NCBI RefSeq assembly: GCF_019090165.1 | Contig: NZ_JAHRIB010000059.1 | Location: forward strand, 40,029-104,028 | Direction of reading: 5' to 3' | Source of the DNA: Streptomyces sp. BV286 | GTDB lineage: Bacteria > Actinomycetota > Actinomycetes > Streptomycetales > Streptomycetaceae | Length of the DNA stretch: 64,000 nt | In this document: positions 41,449-51,619 of the stretch, in pieces | Numbering within the stretch: the first letter of the stretch is position 1 | Layout of the letters: each line of letters begins with the position of its first letter | Position numbers and translations under genes: made by a program | Notes under the pieces: generated by a model | The model's input: only the letters and a program-made list of their open reading frames with translations | The model's database searches: none | What the model was told of the DNA's origin: nothing

Positions 41449-42835
41449 CAGGATCCCAGCCGAAGCGGCCTGGCTCGGGGCTGTAAGGGCTCCAGCCCTT
41501 CAGGAACGGCTTCAAGTCCTCCGGTGTCGGCTCACGGCGGTTCGGCATGACCGGTAGCCGACCGAGCGGGTCAAGCGCCCGAATGTACAGTCGAGCCCAG
41601 TCCAGCCACAGCCTCGACGCTTCCCTGTCGGGCCTGTCGACGTCCTCGACGTTTACGAGTCGGCCCTCCGGTGCGTCGCAGTAGCGCGCAGCAGCATCGC
41701 CTCGTGCCAGTCGCCAGCCTGTTCACGGAGCACTTCGGCGAACTGGGCCTGTAGAGCCTGCTCCCTCGCCTCGACCATGGCCGCTTTCCACCGGACCTCA
41801 CGGTCGGCCTTGGCCCGCTCCTCGTCCACCTTGCGCTGTGCGTCCTCCACAGCAGGGCCTCGATCTCCTTCAGGACCGCGCCCAGCGCGTCCTCAACGAC
41901 CCACCTCTTTCGATCTCCCCATCGGCGCTGACGTCGCGACCTGTCGTAGGGGAGCTCGATCACGAGCTTCCCAGAACGTTCCGGGTTTTCGGGCTGAGGG
42001 AACTCCTGCTGGATCGTGACCGTGCACGTGAAGTCGTCGACGACCACATCCACCTCGCCCGCTCGCCATGAGCGGGCCGGACTGCCCTCCACCTCGTACG
42101 CACGTCGCACGGCCTCGCCGACCAGCCCCTGCAAAAGAAGGAGCGTCCGCCGACGAAGCGCGGACGGCATAGTCGGCCGCTCATTGTCCCGGAGCGCCAG
42201 GACAACAGGGTGCGGCGAACGTAGCTGGGCCGGGACCCGGACTTCCGGCGCGTCGCTCGGCGCCTGCCCCCGCGAGTTGACGTGCGGGCCTGTCGCCAGG
42301 AACATCTCCAGTCCGTTCCGGCCGTAGCTCGTCCTCTCGATGCGCTTACCCTGGGGCTCCAGACCGTGCCGCTTGGCATAGTTGATGACGCGACGCCACT
42401 CCGTGACCTCGTCCTCATCGGGATGGCTCACGACGACGCGCCCTTCGGCCAGCAGTCGTTCAACGAGTTCGGTGGCCTTCGCACGTCGCGCACGAGCGAC
42501 AGGGCGCTCACTGTACGGCGTCGGAGCATGCGCTGCCTTCCCGACTGACGCGCCCTCCTCGCACTCCTGCGGTGCGCTGGATGGTCCGGGTGATGGCCGT
42601 TCCGAAGATAGAACGTCCCTGCCTCGGTCACCTGCAGATGCGCTTCGTCTTCGCCGCGCCTGACCGTCAACAGCCCCCGGTCACGTAACGCGTAGGCCGA
42701 ACGCCACTCGCCCGGTGCTCAGCCGCCGGAATCCTCGCCGTCGGCTATGCGGCCGCCCACACCGCTCCGACGTCCCCTGCAATGACGCATACGGGTGATA
42801 GCGCCTTGAGGGCCCGGCCCTCCCGAAGTGCACCC
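41449..42835 (-). pseudogene. Conserved Streptomyces hypothetical protein, broken by several frameshifts
   Basis: A single ancestral protein can be followed across three frames. N-terminal part around 42660-42720 (SAYALRDRGLLTV, LQVTEAGTFYLRNGHHPDHP) then shifts to PTPYSERPVARARRA and the long stretch with SHPDEDEVTEWRRVINYAKR, ARRAYEVEG-like and FTCTVTIQQEFPQPENPERS; it shifts near 41845 to VEDAQRKVDEERAKADREV and WKAAMVEAREQALQAQFAE, and near 41690 to YCDAPEGRLVNVEDVDRP and FLKGWSPYSPEPGRFGWDPD before the stop at 41449. Each shift is a single small indel. Function of the intact family unknown. Sequencing error is possible but several independent indels make decay likelier. Confidence 0.75.
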
Positions 42836-42840
42836 GTCGC

Positions 42841-44769
42841 TCACTCGTCGGCGTCGACGTCGACGCCGTAGCCGCGAGCAAGGTTGGCCAGTCCATGGTC
42901 GTACCCCTGCCCGACGGCCCGCAGCCGCCACCCGTCGCCCCTGCGGTAGAGCTCGGCAAGGATCATGGTGCGCTCGGTGGTGGCGGCGTCGAGGGTGGCC
43001 CGGGCGGTCGGGGCGGCGCCGATTCCGCAGGTGACGGTGATTTCGACGGCCCCGACGTCGGCGAAGGTCGCGGCACCGTCGCTCGCGGCGGCGATCACGA
43101 CCCGGTGGATCTCCAGGGGAAGCCGCTCCAGGTCCGCGGTGACGGCCTGCTCTGTCGGACCGTCCGTGGCGAGCGTTACGGTGCCGTCCGGGTGCTCGGG
43201 TGCGCCGTAGAAGACGAAGTCCTCGTCTCCCGGGACCTGTTCCTGCGCGTCGACCGCGAAGGCGACGACGTCCACGTCGCAGGCGGTCTGCTGACGCCAG
43301 GCGGCGGCCATGGTCCAGGCCGTGCCGGTATCGGGCAGGTCGATGACAGCGCCTCGGACCAGGACATCAGCAGTGTCCGGCCGGTTCCCGACCGCGCCTT
43401 GCGTCGGCGCGGGGGTGGGTGCGCGGAGCCAGTCGGCGTCGTGCACGCGCAGAGCGAGCGCGGTGATGCGGCCCATGCGTCGGTCCGTTTCGCCGCCGGG
43501 CAGCAGGACGACGTCGGAGACGCTGGCCGAGAGGTTGACCGCCGCGGAGGCGCCGAGGGCGATGGCACGAGCGCGCGCCTCGACAGCCTCGTCGTGGGTG
43601 CCGCCCAGGACCAGGACACGGCGTCCAGCGAGCGTCTGGGTCGCTGTGCCGGTGGACGCGGTTGGCGTGGCATGGCTCTGGGCCAGGGCGTTCGGCGCGG
43701 ACGCGGCCGGTACGGCAGGACGTTGGGCCGGCACACTCGGCGTGGAAGCGGTGAGCGCCGCAGGATTCTGGGCCGGGGCGTCCGGCGCCAGCGCAGGAGA
43801 TGCGGTGGTTGAGCTCGCGGGCGCCTCCGCCGCGGGGCGCTGCCGGGCGGTGCCCTTGGCCTGACCTTGCCGCACATTCTCCAGCAGTCGCAGGTAGGCG
43901 GGCTCATCCACGAGGGGTACGCCCTCGTCCGCTGCACGACGCAGCTTCCCGGATGCGGCGCTGGGGTCGTTGGTGACGACAACACTGGTCTGGCCGCTGA
44001 CCGACGTCATCATGTTCAGCCCGGCCGCAACCGAGCGGGCGACCAGTTCCTCGCGGGAGACCTGCGTGTCTCCGGTGATGGCGACCTTCATCCCCTGTAC
44101 CAGCGCCCCGTCCGACTCCAGGCGGCCCGGATTCCGGTACGCGCAGGGCGTCTTGGGGACATACGGCTTGTAGTCCTGGCGGGGCGGGCAGTCCAAGAGC
44201 GGCAGGGACAGGCCCAGTTGCTCGGCCGCGCCCAGGGAAGCGCGCAGGATGCCGGAGAGCACCCGTACGTCGTCCTGCGCGTCGTGAGCCTTCTCCTGAC
44301 GCACCCCGTAGTGAGCGGCGAGCGTGCCCAGCTTGAGATCTGAGGTCGCGGCGCCGACGAGACGGTTGAGAGCCAGCGTGCACAGGCGTCTGCTCACCGG
44401 CACCCATGAGCGGACGTGGGCGAACTCGTGGGCCAGGAAGTCGTAGTCGAACTGCGCGTTGTGGGCGACCAGGACCCGCCCGGAGAGCAGCGCCCCTACC
44501 TGCGGCGCGATCTCCTCGAAGGTGGGAGCGCCGGCGAGACGGTCGGGGGTGAGGCCGTGGACGTGAACCGGACCGGGGTCGCAACCCGGGTTGAGGAGCG
44601 TGGAGTACTCCCCCGTCTGGTTGCCGTGAGCGTCCAGCGTAAGGATCGCGAGGGACAGGACGCGGTCCCGTCCAGGTCTCAGCCCGGAGGTCTCCACGTC
44701 CACCAGCGCCCAGTCATGGAAGTAGTCGGGCAGAGTGGGCCACTTCGGGCTCGACGACAGCAGGACCAT
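42841..44769 (-). CDS. DEDDh exonuclease - BRCT - TerD fusion protein, 642 aa
   Basis: Residues 18-190: DnaQ-like 3'-5' exonuclease with Exo I LVDVETSG (Asp24, Glu26), Exo II HNAQFDYDFL (Asp108) and Exo III HDAQDD (His162, Asp167). About 228-325: BRCT domain (VQGMKVAITGDTQVSREELV, TSVVVTND). A Pro/Ala/Thr-rich linker follows, then a second BRCT-like segment (VLVLGGTHDEAVEARARAI). About 500-642: TerD domain (VVAFAVDAQEQVPGDEDFVF, YGAPEHPDGTV, ELYRRGDGWRLRAVGQGYDH). TerD proteins belong to calcium-binding stress/tellurite systems that often associate with nucleases. Start at ATG 44769 after GGGAGGGGAG; the open frame upstream is not protein-like. Intact, unlike its neighbours. Confidence 0.88.
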   Translation of the reverse strand: MVLLSSSPKWPTLPDYFHDWALVDVETSGLRPGRDRVLSLAILTLDAHGNQTGEYSTLLNPGCDPGPVHVHGLTPDRLAGAPTFEEIAPQVGALLSGRVLVAHNAQFDYDFLAHEFAHVRSWVPVSRRLCTLALNRLVGAATSDLKLGTLAAHYGVRQEKAHDAQDDVRVLSGILRASLGAAEQLGLSLPLLDCPPRQDYKPYVPKTPCAYRNPGRLESDGALVQGMKVAITGDTQVSREELVARSVAAGLNMMTSVSGQTSVVVTNDPSAASGKLRRAADEGVPLVDEPAYLRLLENVRQGQAKGTARQRPAAEAPASSTTASPALAPDAPAQNPAALTASTPSVPAQRPAVPAASAPNALAQSHATPTASTGTATQTLAGRRVLVLGGTHDEAVEARARAIALGASAAVNLSASVSDVVLLPGGETDRRMGRITALALRVHDADWLRAPTPAPTQGAVGNRPDTADVLVRGAVIDLPDTGTAWTMAAAWRQQTACDVDVVAFAVDAQEQVPGDEDFVFYGAPEHPDGTVTLATDGPTEQAVTADLERLPLEIHRVVIAAASDGAATFADVGAVEITVTCGIGAAPTARATLDAATTERTMILAELYRRGDGWRLRAVGQGYDHGLANLARGYGVDVDADE

Positions 44770-45058
44770 ATGGGGCTCCCCTCCCCCGGGCGCAGCGAGC
44801 GGCACACCCTCCGCACCAGTGATCAACTGATGGGATTTTCGCACGCACCGGGTGCAGCCCGTGGTGCATCCGTAACGGAGCGCCAATTGGAAGGCGGTGA
44901 GGCTGGTGCTCTGCCGGGTCGGCATTGGTGCCAACCGTTTCCTGAGTGGACAGACTTTGGCTGTGATGGTTGCGCTCCCCAAGCGCCGGGCACCACAGTT
45001 GACCTGGACCGACTACCCCGAACTTCTCCGAGAAGGAGTGCGACCGGCCGGTGCCCGT

Positions 45059-45337
45059 GGCGTGACGGTGCAGGCGGGACTCGCCTCAGGTGAAGACGGC
45101 CGAGCGATCGTGGAGGTACTCAAGGCCGCACGCGACGACTACCGGCACACCGTCCAGGACCGCTTCGAAAAGGCCGTGGTCGATGGAGACCTGCCCGCCG
45201 GTACCGACTGCAAAATCCTCGCCCGCTTCCTCATGGCCACCGCCGAAGGCCTCGCCGTCAACGCCGCCGCCGACGCGCCCCGCGAAGAACTCCTGGCCGC
45301 CGCAATCCTCGCCGCCCAGATGGTACCCGCCAATTGA
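45059..45337 (+). pseudogene. TetR-family regulator, C-terminal fragment
   Basis: The translation GVTVQAGLASGEDGRAIVEV...RFEKAVVDGDLPAGTDCKIL then ARFLMATAEGLAVNAAADAP matches the ligand-binding C-terminal half of TetR regulators. The DNA-binding half is absent: upstream of 45059 the frame reads unrelated sequence. Truncated remnant. Confidence 0.7.
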
Positions 45338-45550
45338 CCGGCAGCCGGCCCGGAGTTCGCGCCCGGTCTCGGCATCGACCAGCGCGCACCCGGTCGGCGT
45401 GCCGCATGGCGCGCGACCACCATCACGGGAGGAAACGCCGTGGGAAGTCAGGCCGTCTCCGTCGCCATCCAGACCCTGCACAGCAACTGGAACTGAGCCG
45501 GCGGCGCCAACGGTTTGACGCTCCCCACGGATCGGATTCCCAGCGGGGGC

Positions 45551-45950
45551 AACCTGTACCAGATCGCGGTCCTGGTCGCCGCACTGGCCATGGCGCACAC
45601 CCTCTACGTCTGGCACGGCGCATTCGGCCCGCGGCTCGCCGCAGTGAGGAACAACGAAGCGTCCGTCGCGGGACTCGGTGTCTCCGTCCACCGGCACCGG
45701 CTCGCCGCTCTCGTCCCCACCAGCGCACTCACCGGCCTGGCTGGAGCTGGAGCCTGAACGCCGTCCTTGGCCGTTGTAGGCGGCGCGGGCATCGTGCTCG
45801 TCCCGTCGTCGGCGTCGTCTACTACGAGCTGACCTGCGGGCTCCAGTATCAGCAGACCCTGTCCCTGGTCATCGAAGGAGTCCTGCTGATCGCGATCGTG
45901 CGCTTCGCTCCTCAAGGAGCCTGGCCCTCGATCTGCTGCGCCGCCCGAGT
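45551..45950 (+). pseudogene. Branched-chain amino acid ABC permease (LivM-like) fragment with frameshifts
   Basis: Two pieces of a LivM-type permease: LAAVRNNEASVAGLGVSVHR then ALVPTSALTGLAGA in one frame, and after a frameshift and deletion near 45795 GPVVGVVYYEL and LVIEGVLLIAIVRFAPQG in another. The N-terminal half and the end of the gene are missing. No other liv genes are present. Confidence 0.65.
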
Positions 45951-46047
45951 CCCGACCGCCCGCCGCCGGGCACCCGAACGCGGAGAGCTCGTCCGACCGG
46001 ACGCCCAGCGCTTCCCGAAACACTCCCGGGTAACCGCCCAGGCGCAC

Positions 46048-46224
46048 ATGGCAGTTCTCGTCCACGGCGCCGCTGTGGAAGCCGAGCCCCGGTCGAAAAG
46101 CCAGGTCTTCGAACTCGTCGAAGACCCAACCGTCCTAAAGGCAGTCCGCGACCTCAACACCAGCGCTGGGAAGTCGAAGGACAATGCACCCGCGACTGCC
46201 GCACCTCCCGCTAGCCCTCGGTGA
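46048..46224 (+). CDS. Doubtful 58-codon ORF
   Basis: Open frame MAVLVHGAAVEAEPRSKSQV... ending at TGA 46222-46224, following the LivM fragment. The piece VFELVEDPTVLKAVRDLNTS is more protein-like than the surroundings, but there is no ribosome binding site and no family I recognise. Might be another gene remnant. Confidence 0.2.
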   Translation: MAVLVHGAAVEAEPRSKSQVFELVEDPTVLKAVRDLNTSAGKSKDNAPATAAPPASPR

Positions 46225-46331
46225 CCTATGACAGCGGGATCTTCCGCAGACGACGGCGAAGGGTCGATCACTCCAGCCCAGCATCCAATGGTGCGACATC
46301 TCTGCAGGTCAGCGCCACCGAGTAGACGACT

Positions 46332-49300
46332 TCAAGACCAACTGGTGCCCGTGTCTTCACGTGGCGCGAGAAGCCCTTGAAGACGTTCCAGGGCGCCATC
46401 ATCGGGACGGGCGTCCTTCAAAGCCGCGAGCAAAGCCCGCCGGGCTGCCGGACCGCCCTCGCCATAGAGGTACCGGGCGATCTCCCGCAGGTGGTCGCGT
46501 GCCACGTTGAGGTCCGCGATGGGTAGCAGACCGACCGAACCCATACGCCGACGCATGTCGTGCAGGATCCCCTCGCGGAAACCATGGCTGCCCATGTCCT
46601 GTAGGGCTTCCAACGCCTCGGTCAGTTCTAGCTCCGCCTCGATGAGGGCGGGATCGGACGTCACAGCCCCGCCAGCAAGGATGCCGACGACCTCATCGAG
46701 ATTGGCCGGCGTCCACGTCGCGGCAAGGCACTGGGCGCGGGCCGCAATCAGTGCGGATCGAAGATTCAAACGGGTGGGAAAATCGGCTGCAAGGATCTTG
46801 AGTTGGCCGACCGCCTCCGGCGTACCACGACGACTCAGCGTCGCGGGCAGTGACTCGCGCCAGTCCAGAGCCTCCATCTCCGGAGTCACCGTGTACACGC
46901 CGAGCGGACGGCTGCTCGCTTCCTGGGGGAAGACTGTGCTCAGCCAGCGGTACAGCGTGCTCAGTCCTGCTTCGTCCGCGTAGACCTCTACATGCCCGCG
47001 CTCGGAGCGCCCGGCGCATTTCAGCGCGAGGGCTCGGCTGAAGCGATCGGATGCATCGATCAGCGTCTTCAGTCTTAGCCATGCCTCGAAACCATCGGCC
47101 TCCAGGAGCAACGCAGCGACAAGCGCGGGAAGATCGAGGTCCGTGTCGACGCCGCTCTGCTCCACGGCTGACAGGGCTGACTCGGCAACCAACCGTGCGA
47201 GGGAGTTGTCCACGGTGAGTAGGCGGGTGAGGAGACTGGACCATGTCTGGACCAGCGCCCATCGACCGTTCTCCTTATCAAGCGCCTCCGCCGAAACGGA
47301 CCACGCATCCGCAGCAGGGACGGAGCTGAAGTCGGGAATCAATGCCGCGGAGAGCGCAGCCAAAAAGTTCTCCCACATGTCGGTGACGACCGAGGACCAG
47401 TTCGCCTCCAGGCGCTCCAGCACTAGCGGCTGACAGCCTTCGTTCAGTTGCGCTCTCGCAGCCGCAGCTATCGAACGAGCAATTCCCTGCGAGTCGTTGA
47501 CCAGCGCTCGCTGCAGCAGCAGGCCCCACATCCTGGACGAGGTCAAGTGCCGGGGGTCGGCGATCGCACCGGCCCAAGCGCTCCAACGATCGGCCTCGAG
47601 GTCGTCCAACCGGCCCTCGCGGTCGAGCAGAATCAGCGCAAGCACACCGGCCCAGGCACGCATGTCCTGCTTGCCCAGTCCGAGCCATTCATCGGCGTGA
47701 TCGTGCTCACCGCGCAGGAACTCCAGAGCGCAGTCGGGGAGATGGACGAGTTCATCCGCCGTGAATACGGAATAACCTGGCCAGTCGCTGATTTCGCCGT
47801 CGAAGCGGAGCTGCCCTTCGCCCGTGTTCGGATCGCGCTGCATGTTCCAGAGCAGCAGCCAGAAACCGTCGGTGTCGTGCTGGCGGGCGCGGTCCAGACG
47901 CTTCCGCTGCTCCGCGATGAACTTCGCCTTGTCGGGCCACGGCTCCGGCGAAGCGGCCCGGTGGTTCATGCGCCACGCCTTGGCCAAATCGCTGTCGATC
48001 TCGATGGGCTCGTAGAACCAGGCCAGGTACGGCCAAGCCGGGTTGTTCTGGTTCTGATAAGCGAGCTCGAAGTGTTCTCGGCTCTGTGGAGAGAACAGGA
48101 CCCCCGTAAGCCGGGCGTACGCGTCCGCCAGTTCAGGACTCTCGGCGAAATCGGCGGTACTCGTCAACGCCCAGGGAAAGTCACCTGAGTCGAGCAGCAT
48201 GTGCCGATCGCCGTGAGGGTCGTGCTCCTCTCCGAACCCCCTGCGACGGGGCTCCCATTCACGCACGACGAGCCACGCGAAATAGTTCATGGCCTGTCCC
48301 TCGCTCAGGCCGTGGACGAGCAGTGCGTGGGCAAGGGCGCGTCGCAGCTTCCGAACCGCGGCCGGCTCCAGCCCGTCCGATGTCACCGGGTTGAGAGCGT
48401 GTGGAAACTCCACCTTCTCGTGACTCAGTATGTGTGCTGTGATGATCCGGGCCAGGTGAGGAAGCATCGACTCGGCATCGGGAACGCTCAGCGCCCGGTC
48501 GACTGTGTCCGATACGAGCCTGTCTTCCGCGAACCTATTCATCTGGCTGCGGGTCCCGGCTGCGTCCTCCTGCACGACCCGCGCCAACCAGGTCACGAGT
48601 CGGTGCACTTCCGCCTCGGGACAAACTGCGGGCAAGGCTGTGACGAAGTGCTCGTACGTCCCGTACCGGTCGCCGCTCGGTAGCTCGATCAGTGTGTCGA
48701 GCATTGTCGCCGTGTCGAGGTATCGAGGCCAGAGCAGGGTCAATAGGACCCCTCTGAGGCCAAGGCCCGGGTCCGTCCCGCTTCCCGGTCCGAGTGTCGT
48801 CAGCACTTCGTTCAAGGCTGGTGCGGCCAAGGTCTCGTCGCACGCGAAGGCGGCCTTGGCGGCGTGCGCGCGATTGCCGGACGGCCACCGAGGGTCTGCC
48901 GCCACCTTCAGCAGCAGCGGTGCCAGGTCCGGTGAGGGGCACTGCTCTGCCAGCCTCAGCGCCACCTCGACCTTCGCCCGGGTCTCCCAGTCCTCGAAGT
49001 CCGCAGGATCCAGAGTGAGCACGGTAGCGAGCTGACGGCCCAGACCGGGGTGCCCGAGCACCCAGCGCGTGAGCTCCCACCGGGCCTCGCCAAATTCGAC
49101 ATCGGCGGCCCTCTCCAGCAGGCGCCGGACTATCAGTTCCCTGATGCTGTCGGCATCGACAAGTCCGCTGTGCGGCGTCAGGCTCTCCGGGTCCGCCGAG
49201 GCGAGCCACTGAGTGCGATCGGGAGCCAGAGCAACCAGCCAAGCGGCCGTTTCCCGGAGCGATACGGGGATGCCCGCCGTTTCCTGGTCCGGCGTTCCGA

Positions 49301-50504
49301 CCAGGAACAGACGGCGAAGTGCGGCGTCGGGGACCGAGCGGGAGATGAGGTGCTGAGCGGCGAGGAAGGCGGCGAGCGACGAATGCCGGAAAGCGGATCT
49401 GTGGTTTCCGCTCGCCGTGAACAGCCCGGTGGAAAGCACTTCTTTGACGACGGTCGCAGTCACTTCGAAGGGCTGACAGCCCGAGGTCCGCTCGGTGCCT
49501 CCGGCGAGGGTTCCGACGTCCAGGTCGGTCGTGCTCGGTCGCCCTTCTCTCATACTCCCCCGCCACAGGGTGCGTCGGCCTGACAACACGAGTCTTGCTG
49601 CGATGCGGCCTGCGACTTCCAGACGCTGCTGCCATGTCGTGGCCTGCACAGGCATGGGGAGGCGGTAGGCGTCGTACTCCTGGGACAGCAGTCGGACGCT
49701 GTCCTCGAACAGTTCCTTGGCACTGCCCTTGAGGCTGCCACTGACTCGATACTCGCGCACAATGAGTTCCAGAGTCAGAGGCACACTCGCAAGGGCTCCA
49801 GCACGCCGGGCGACAAGCTCGGAGATCAATTGCTCCCCGTGGACGCCGGCGCTGTCGACCAGCGCCACCGCGTCGGCCCGCGATAGCGGAGCAAGGTCCA
49901 CCAGAGCGCATCTACGAAAGGCGTCGTTCAGGACACGAGTCAGATCAGGTGGGTAGTCACCCGTACGACAGGCGACCAGCAGTTTCAGTTTCCCAACGTC
50001 TTTGCTCCTCAGGCCCAGCTTGAGGTAGGTAGGCAGATTGCGGCAGATCTCGCTCTCATCGGCCTGGTCGATCACCACCGTTACACTTCCAGTGCTTGGC
50101 GATGGGTTCTGCCCCACGGTCATGCTCGGCAGCCGGGCAAGGTGCTGGCCCAGGACCATCTCCCAGGTGGCTGCTGTCAGGTCCGGGCCATCGACCCACA
50201 CACAACAGTCCGCGCCCTCAACAAGAGTCGGGTCGTCCCACATCGGCAACCCCTGCACCAGAGACCTGAACACCGTGCTCTTTCCTGCACCGGGCTCGCC
50301 CAGCAGTACCGTCGCTCCTTCACGCGACACGTCACTCGGGACGACGAGCGCACCTGGCACGGCCTCGGTCCCCGGGGGTGCCACCATGTGCTCGCCGTTC
50401 AGAAATCCATCGCTGTCGAGCGGGAACAGGTCCCCGTCGAGAGAGCTGTCAGCTCGTACGCGGCACAGGCGCGGGACTTGTACCGTAAAAACCTCGTTCG
50501 TCAT
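46332..50504 (-). CDS. NACHT/STAND-type NTPase with C-terminal adaptor-like domain, 1390 aa
   Basis: Large cytoplasmic signalling ATPase. Walker A LLGEPGAGKST (67-77), Walker B VTVVIDQADE (141-150, Asp146), and LLVACRTGDYP (175-185) as the sensor arginine strand; the order and the DxxDE-like motif fit NACHT-class STAND proteins. Residues about 290-1290 are a long alpha-helical repeat-like region, the usual ligand-sensing part. The last 80 residues (from about 1301: DMGSHGFREGILHDM, VARDHLREIAR, ARPDDGALERL) are homologous to the end of the upstream PNP-like protein. ATG 50504 overlaps that gene's stop as ATGA. No membrane segment or nuclease domain seen. Probably the sensor of a two-protein anti-phage or conflict system. 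Confidence 0.82.
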   Translation of the reverse strand: MTNEVFTVQVPRLCRVRADSSLDGDLFPLDSDGFLNGEHMVAPPGTEAVPGALVVPSDVSREGATVLLGEPGAGKSTVFRSLVQGLPMWDDPTLVEGADCCVWVDGPDLTAATWEMVLGQHLARLPSMTVGQNPSPSTGSVTVVIDQADESEICRNLPTYLKLGLRSKDVGKLKLLVACRTGDYPPDLTRVLNDAFRRCALVDLAPLSRADAVALVDSAGVHGEQLISELVARRAGALASVPLTLELIVREYRVSGSLKGSAKELFEDSVRLLSQEYDAYRLPMPVQATTWQQRLEVAGRIAARLVLSGRRTLWRGSMREGRPSTTDLDVGTLAGGTERTSGCQPFEVTATVVKEVLSTGLFTASGNHRSAFRHSSLAAFLAAQHLISRSVPDAALRRLFLVGTPDQETAGIPVSLRETAAWLVALAPDRTQWLASADPESLTPHSGLVDADSIRELIVRRLLERAADVEFGEARWELTRWVLGHPGLGRQLATVLTLDPADFEDWETRAKVEVALRLAEQCPSPDLAPLLLKVAADPRWPSGNRAHAAKAAFACDETLAAPALNEVLTTLGPGSGTDPGLGLRGVLLTLLWPRYLDTATMLDTLIELPSGDRYGTYEHFVTALPAVCPEAEVHRLVTWLARVVQEDAAGTRSQMNRFAEDRLVSDTVDRALSVPDAESMLPHLARIITAHILSHEKVEFPHALNPVTSDGLEPAAVRKLRRALAHALLVHGLSEGQAMNYFAWLVVREWEPRRRGFGEEHDPHGDRHMLLDSGDFPWALTSTADFAESPELADAYARLTGVLFSPQSREHFELAYQNQNNPAWPYLAWFYEPIEIDSDLAKAWRMNHRAASPEPWPDKAKFIAEQRKRLDRARQHDTDGFWLLLWNMQRDPNTGEGQLRFDGEISDWPGYSVFTADELVHLPDCALEFLRGEHDHADEWLGLGKQDMRAWAGVLALILLDREGRLDDLEADRWSAWAGAIADPRHLTSSRMWGLLLQRALVNDSQGIARSIAAAARAQLNEGCQPLVLERLEANWSSVVTDMWENFLAALSAALIPDFSSVPAADAWSVSAEALDKENGRWALVQTWSSLLTRLLTVDNSLARLVAESALSAVEQSGVDTDLDLPALVAALLLEADGFEAWLRLKTLIDASDRFSRALALKCAGRSERGHVEVYADEAGLSTLYRWLSTVFPQEASSRPLGVYTVTPEMEALDWRESLPATLSRRGTPEAVGQLKILAADFPTRLNLRSALIAARAQCLAATWTPANLDEVVGILAGGAVTSDPALIEAELELTEALEALQDMGSHGFREGILHDMRRRMGSVGLLPIADLNVARDHLREIARYLYGEGGPAARRALLAALKDARPDDGALERLQGLLAPREDTGTSWS

Positions 50505-51619
50505 GGCACCAACCGGCCCAACCGCTCCAGGGCCGCGTCGTCAGGACGGGCGAACTCAAGAGCGGTGTAGACAGCCATGCGCGCGGCCGGAGGATCCCGG
50601 TAGTCGTTCATCCGTCGGACGATCTCGCGCACATGATCACGGGCCATGGGTAGTTCCGCGGCCATGAACGCATGTGGCAGGCCAAGCACTTTCCCCATGT
50701 CGGAGAGAAGGGCCTGCCGGAAATCCGCCTTGGACATGTCTCCGAAGGCCATCAGAGCGTTCGCCCACTCGGTATCCGTGGATGGTGGCTTGTCGGTATC
50801 AGTCGCGGGTCCAATGGTCCGGCTCGAACGTGGATCGGCACGTCCATCGGTGTCGGGCAGCAGTTCACACAGCAGGGCCGCCGCTGCGGCGGCGGCGTGG
50901 GCGGACGCACGGTGCTGTGAACCGGACGCGTCGTCACTTCCCTTGTCCGGATCAGCGTGGTCGCTGATGCCACGGATCGTAAGGATCTGGAGTCCCTCGG
51001 ACAGAGCAGCGGCTCGGGTAACACCAGCCGATTCCATCTCAATGGCCAGGGAGTCCTCGTAGTTGGACACGATCTGGCTGCGCAAGGGAGTGTCCGAGGA
51101 GTTCAGAACCACCTCGCCGGCGATGACGGGCTCGAAGTGGACACGTGGGCCGGCTCCCTTCCAGGTCTCACGCACTTCGTCAGGAATCCACGCGTGCCAG
51201 GTCTCCGCGCAAAGCGCCGTCCCGGCCGCCTGTTCCAGTCTGTGCGACACGGCGCCCGGGACCGGGCGCGCGCGGAAACCTCCGGGCGCTTCCTTCCCCG
51301 GGTGGAGATGGTGGACCTTCGTCGGCACGATTACATCTCCGAGCGCGGCTGACGGTTTCAGACCACCCGCGACGCCAACGAAGAGCAGTGTCTTCGGACT
51401 CAGCCACTGGCGGACCCGCTCGGTGATGGTGGCAGCGCCCAGGTTGCCGGGACCGATTCGGGCGACGGCGATGGTTCCGCTCGCCCCTGGCAGTGTCCCC
51501 ACCACACAACGAGTGCCCTCCGGGTGAACCAGCGTCGATCGGTCGTGGAGTAACGCCAACACCGCCTGGAACTCGACCGGCAGAGCAGTCAGGATCACCA
51601 CGTCTGCGCTCGCACCCAT
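50501..51619 (-). CDS. Nucleoside phosphorylase/MTAN-fold protein with C-terminal adaptor-like domain, 372 aa
   Basis: Residues 1-235 form a PNP_UDP/MTA-SAH nucleosidase domain: VVILTALPVEFQAVLALLHD (substrate-site Glu), TLLFVGVAGGLKPSAALGDV, AIEMESAGVTRAAA (ribose-binding Met-Glu) and RGISDHADPDKG (catalytic Asp), so the active site looks complete. A Ser/Asp/Pro linker follows, then residues 292-372 (DMSKADFRQALLSDM, MARDHVREIVR, ARPDDAALERL), the domain shared with the NTPase. Not a metabolic MTAN, which would lack this tail. Related PNP effectors in bacterial defence cleave ATP, so NTP depletion is a plausible role. ATG 51619 has GGTGGGGG nearby; GTG 51637 is an alternative. TAATGT (51661-51656) may be the -10. 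Confidence 0.85.
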   Translation of the reverse strand: MGASADVVILTALPVEFQAVLALLHDRSTLVHPEGTRCVVGTLPGASGTIAVARIGPGNLGAATITERVRQWLSPKTLLFVGVAGGLKPSAALGDVIVPTKVHHLHPGKEAPGGFRARPVPGAVSHRLEQAAGTALCAETWHAWIPDEVRETWKGAGPRVHFEPVIAGEVVLNSSDTPLRSQIVSNYEDSLAIEMESAGVTRAAALSEGLQILTIRGISDHADPDKGSDDASGSQHRASAHAAAAAAALLCELLPDTDGRADPRSSRTIGPATDTDKPPSTDTEWANALMAFGDMSKADFRQALLSDMGKVLGLPHAFMAAELPMARDHVREIVRRMNDYRDPPAARMAVYTALEFARPDDAALERLGRLVP

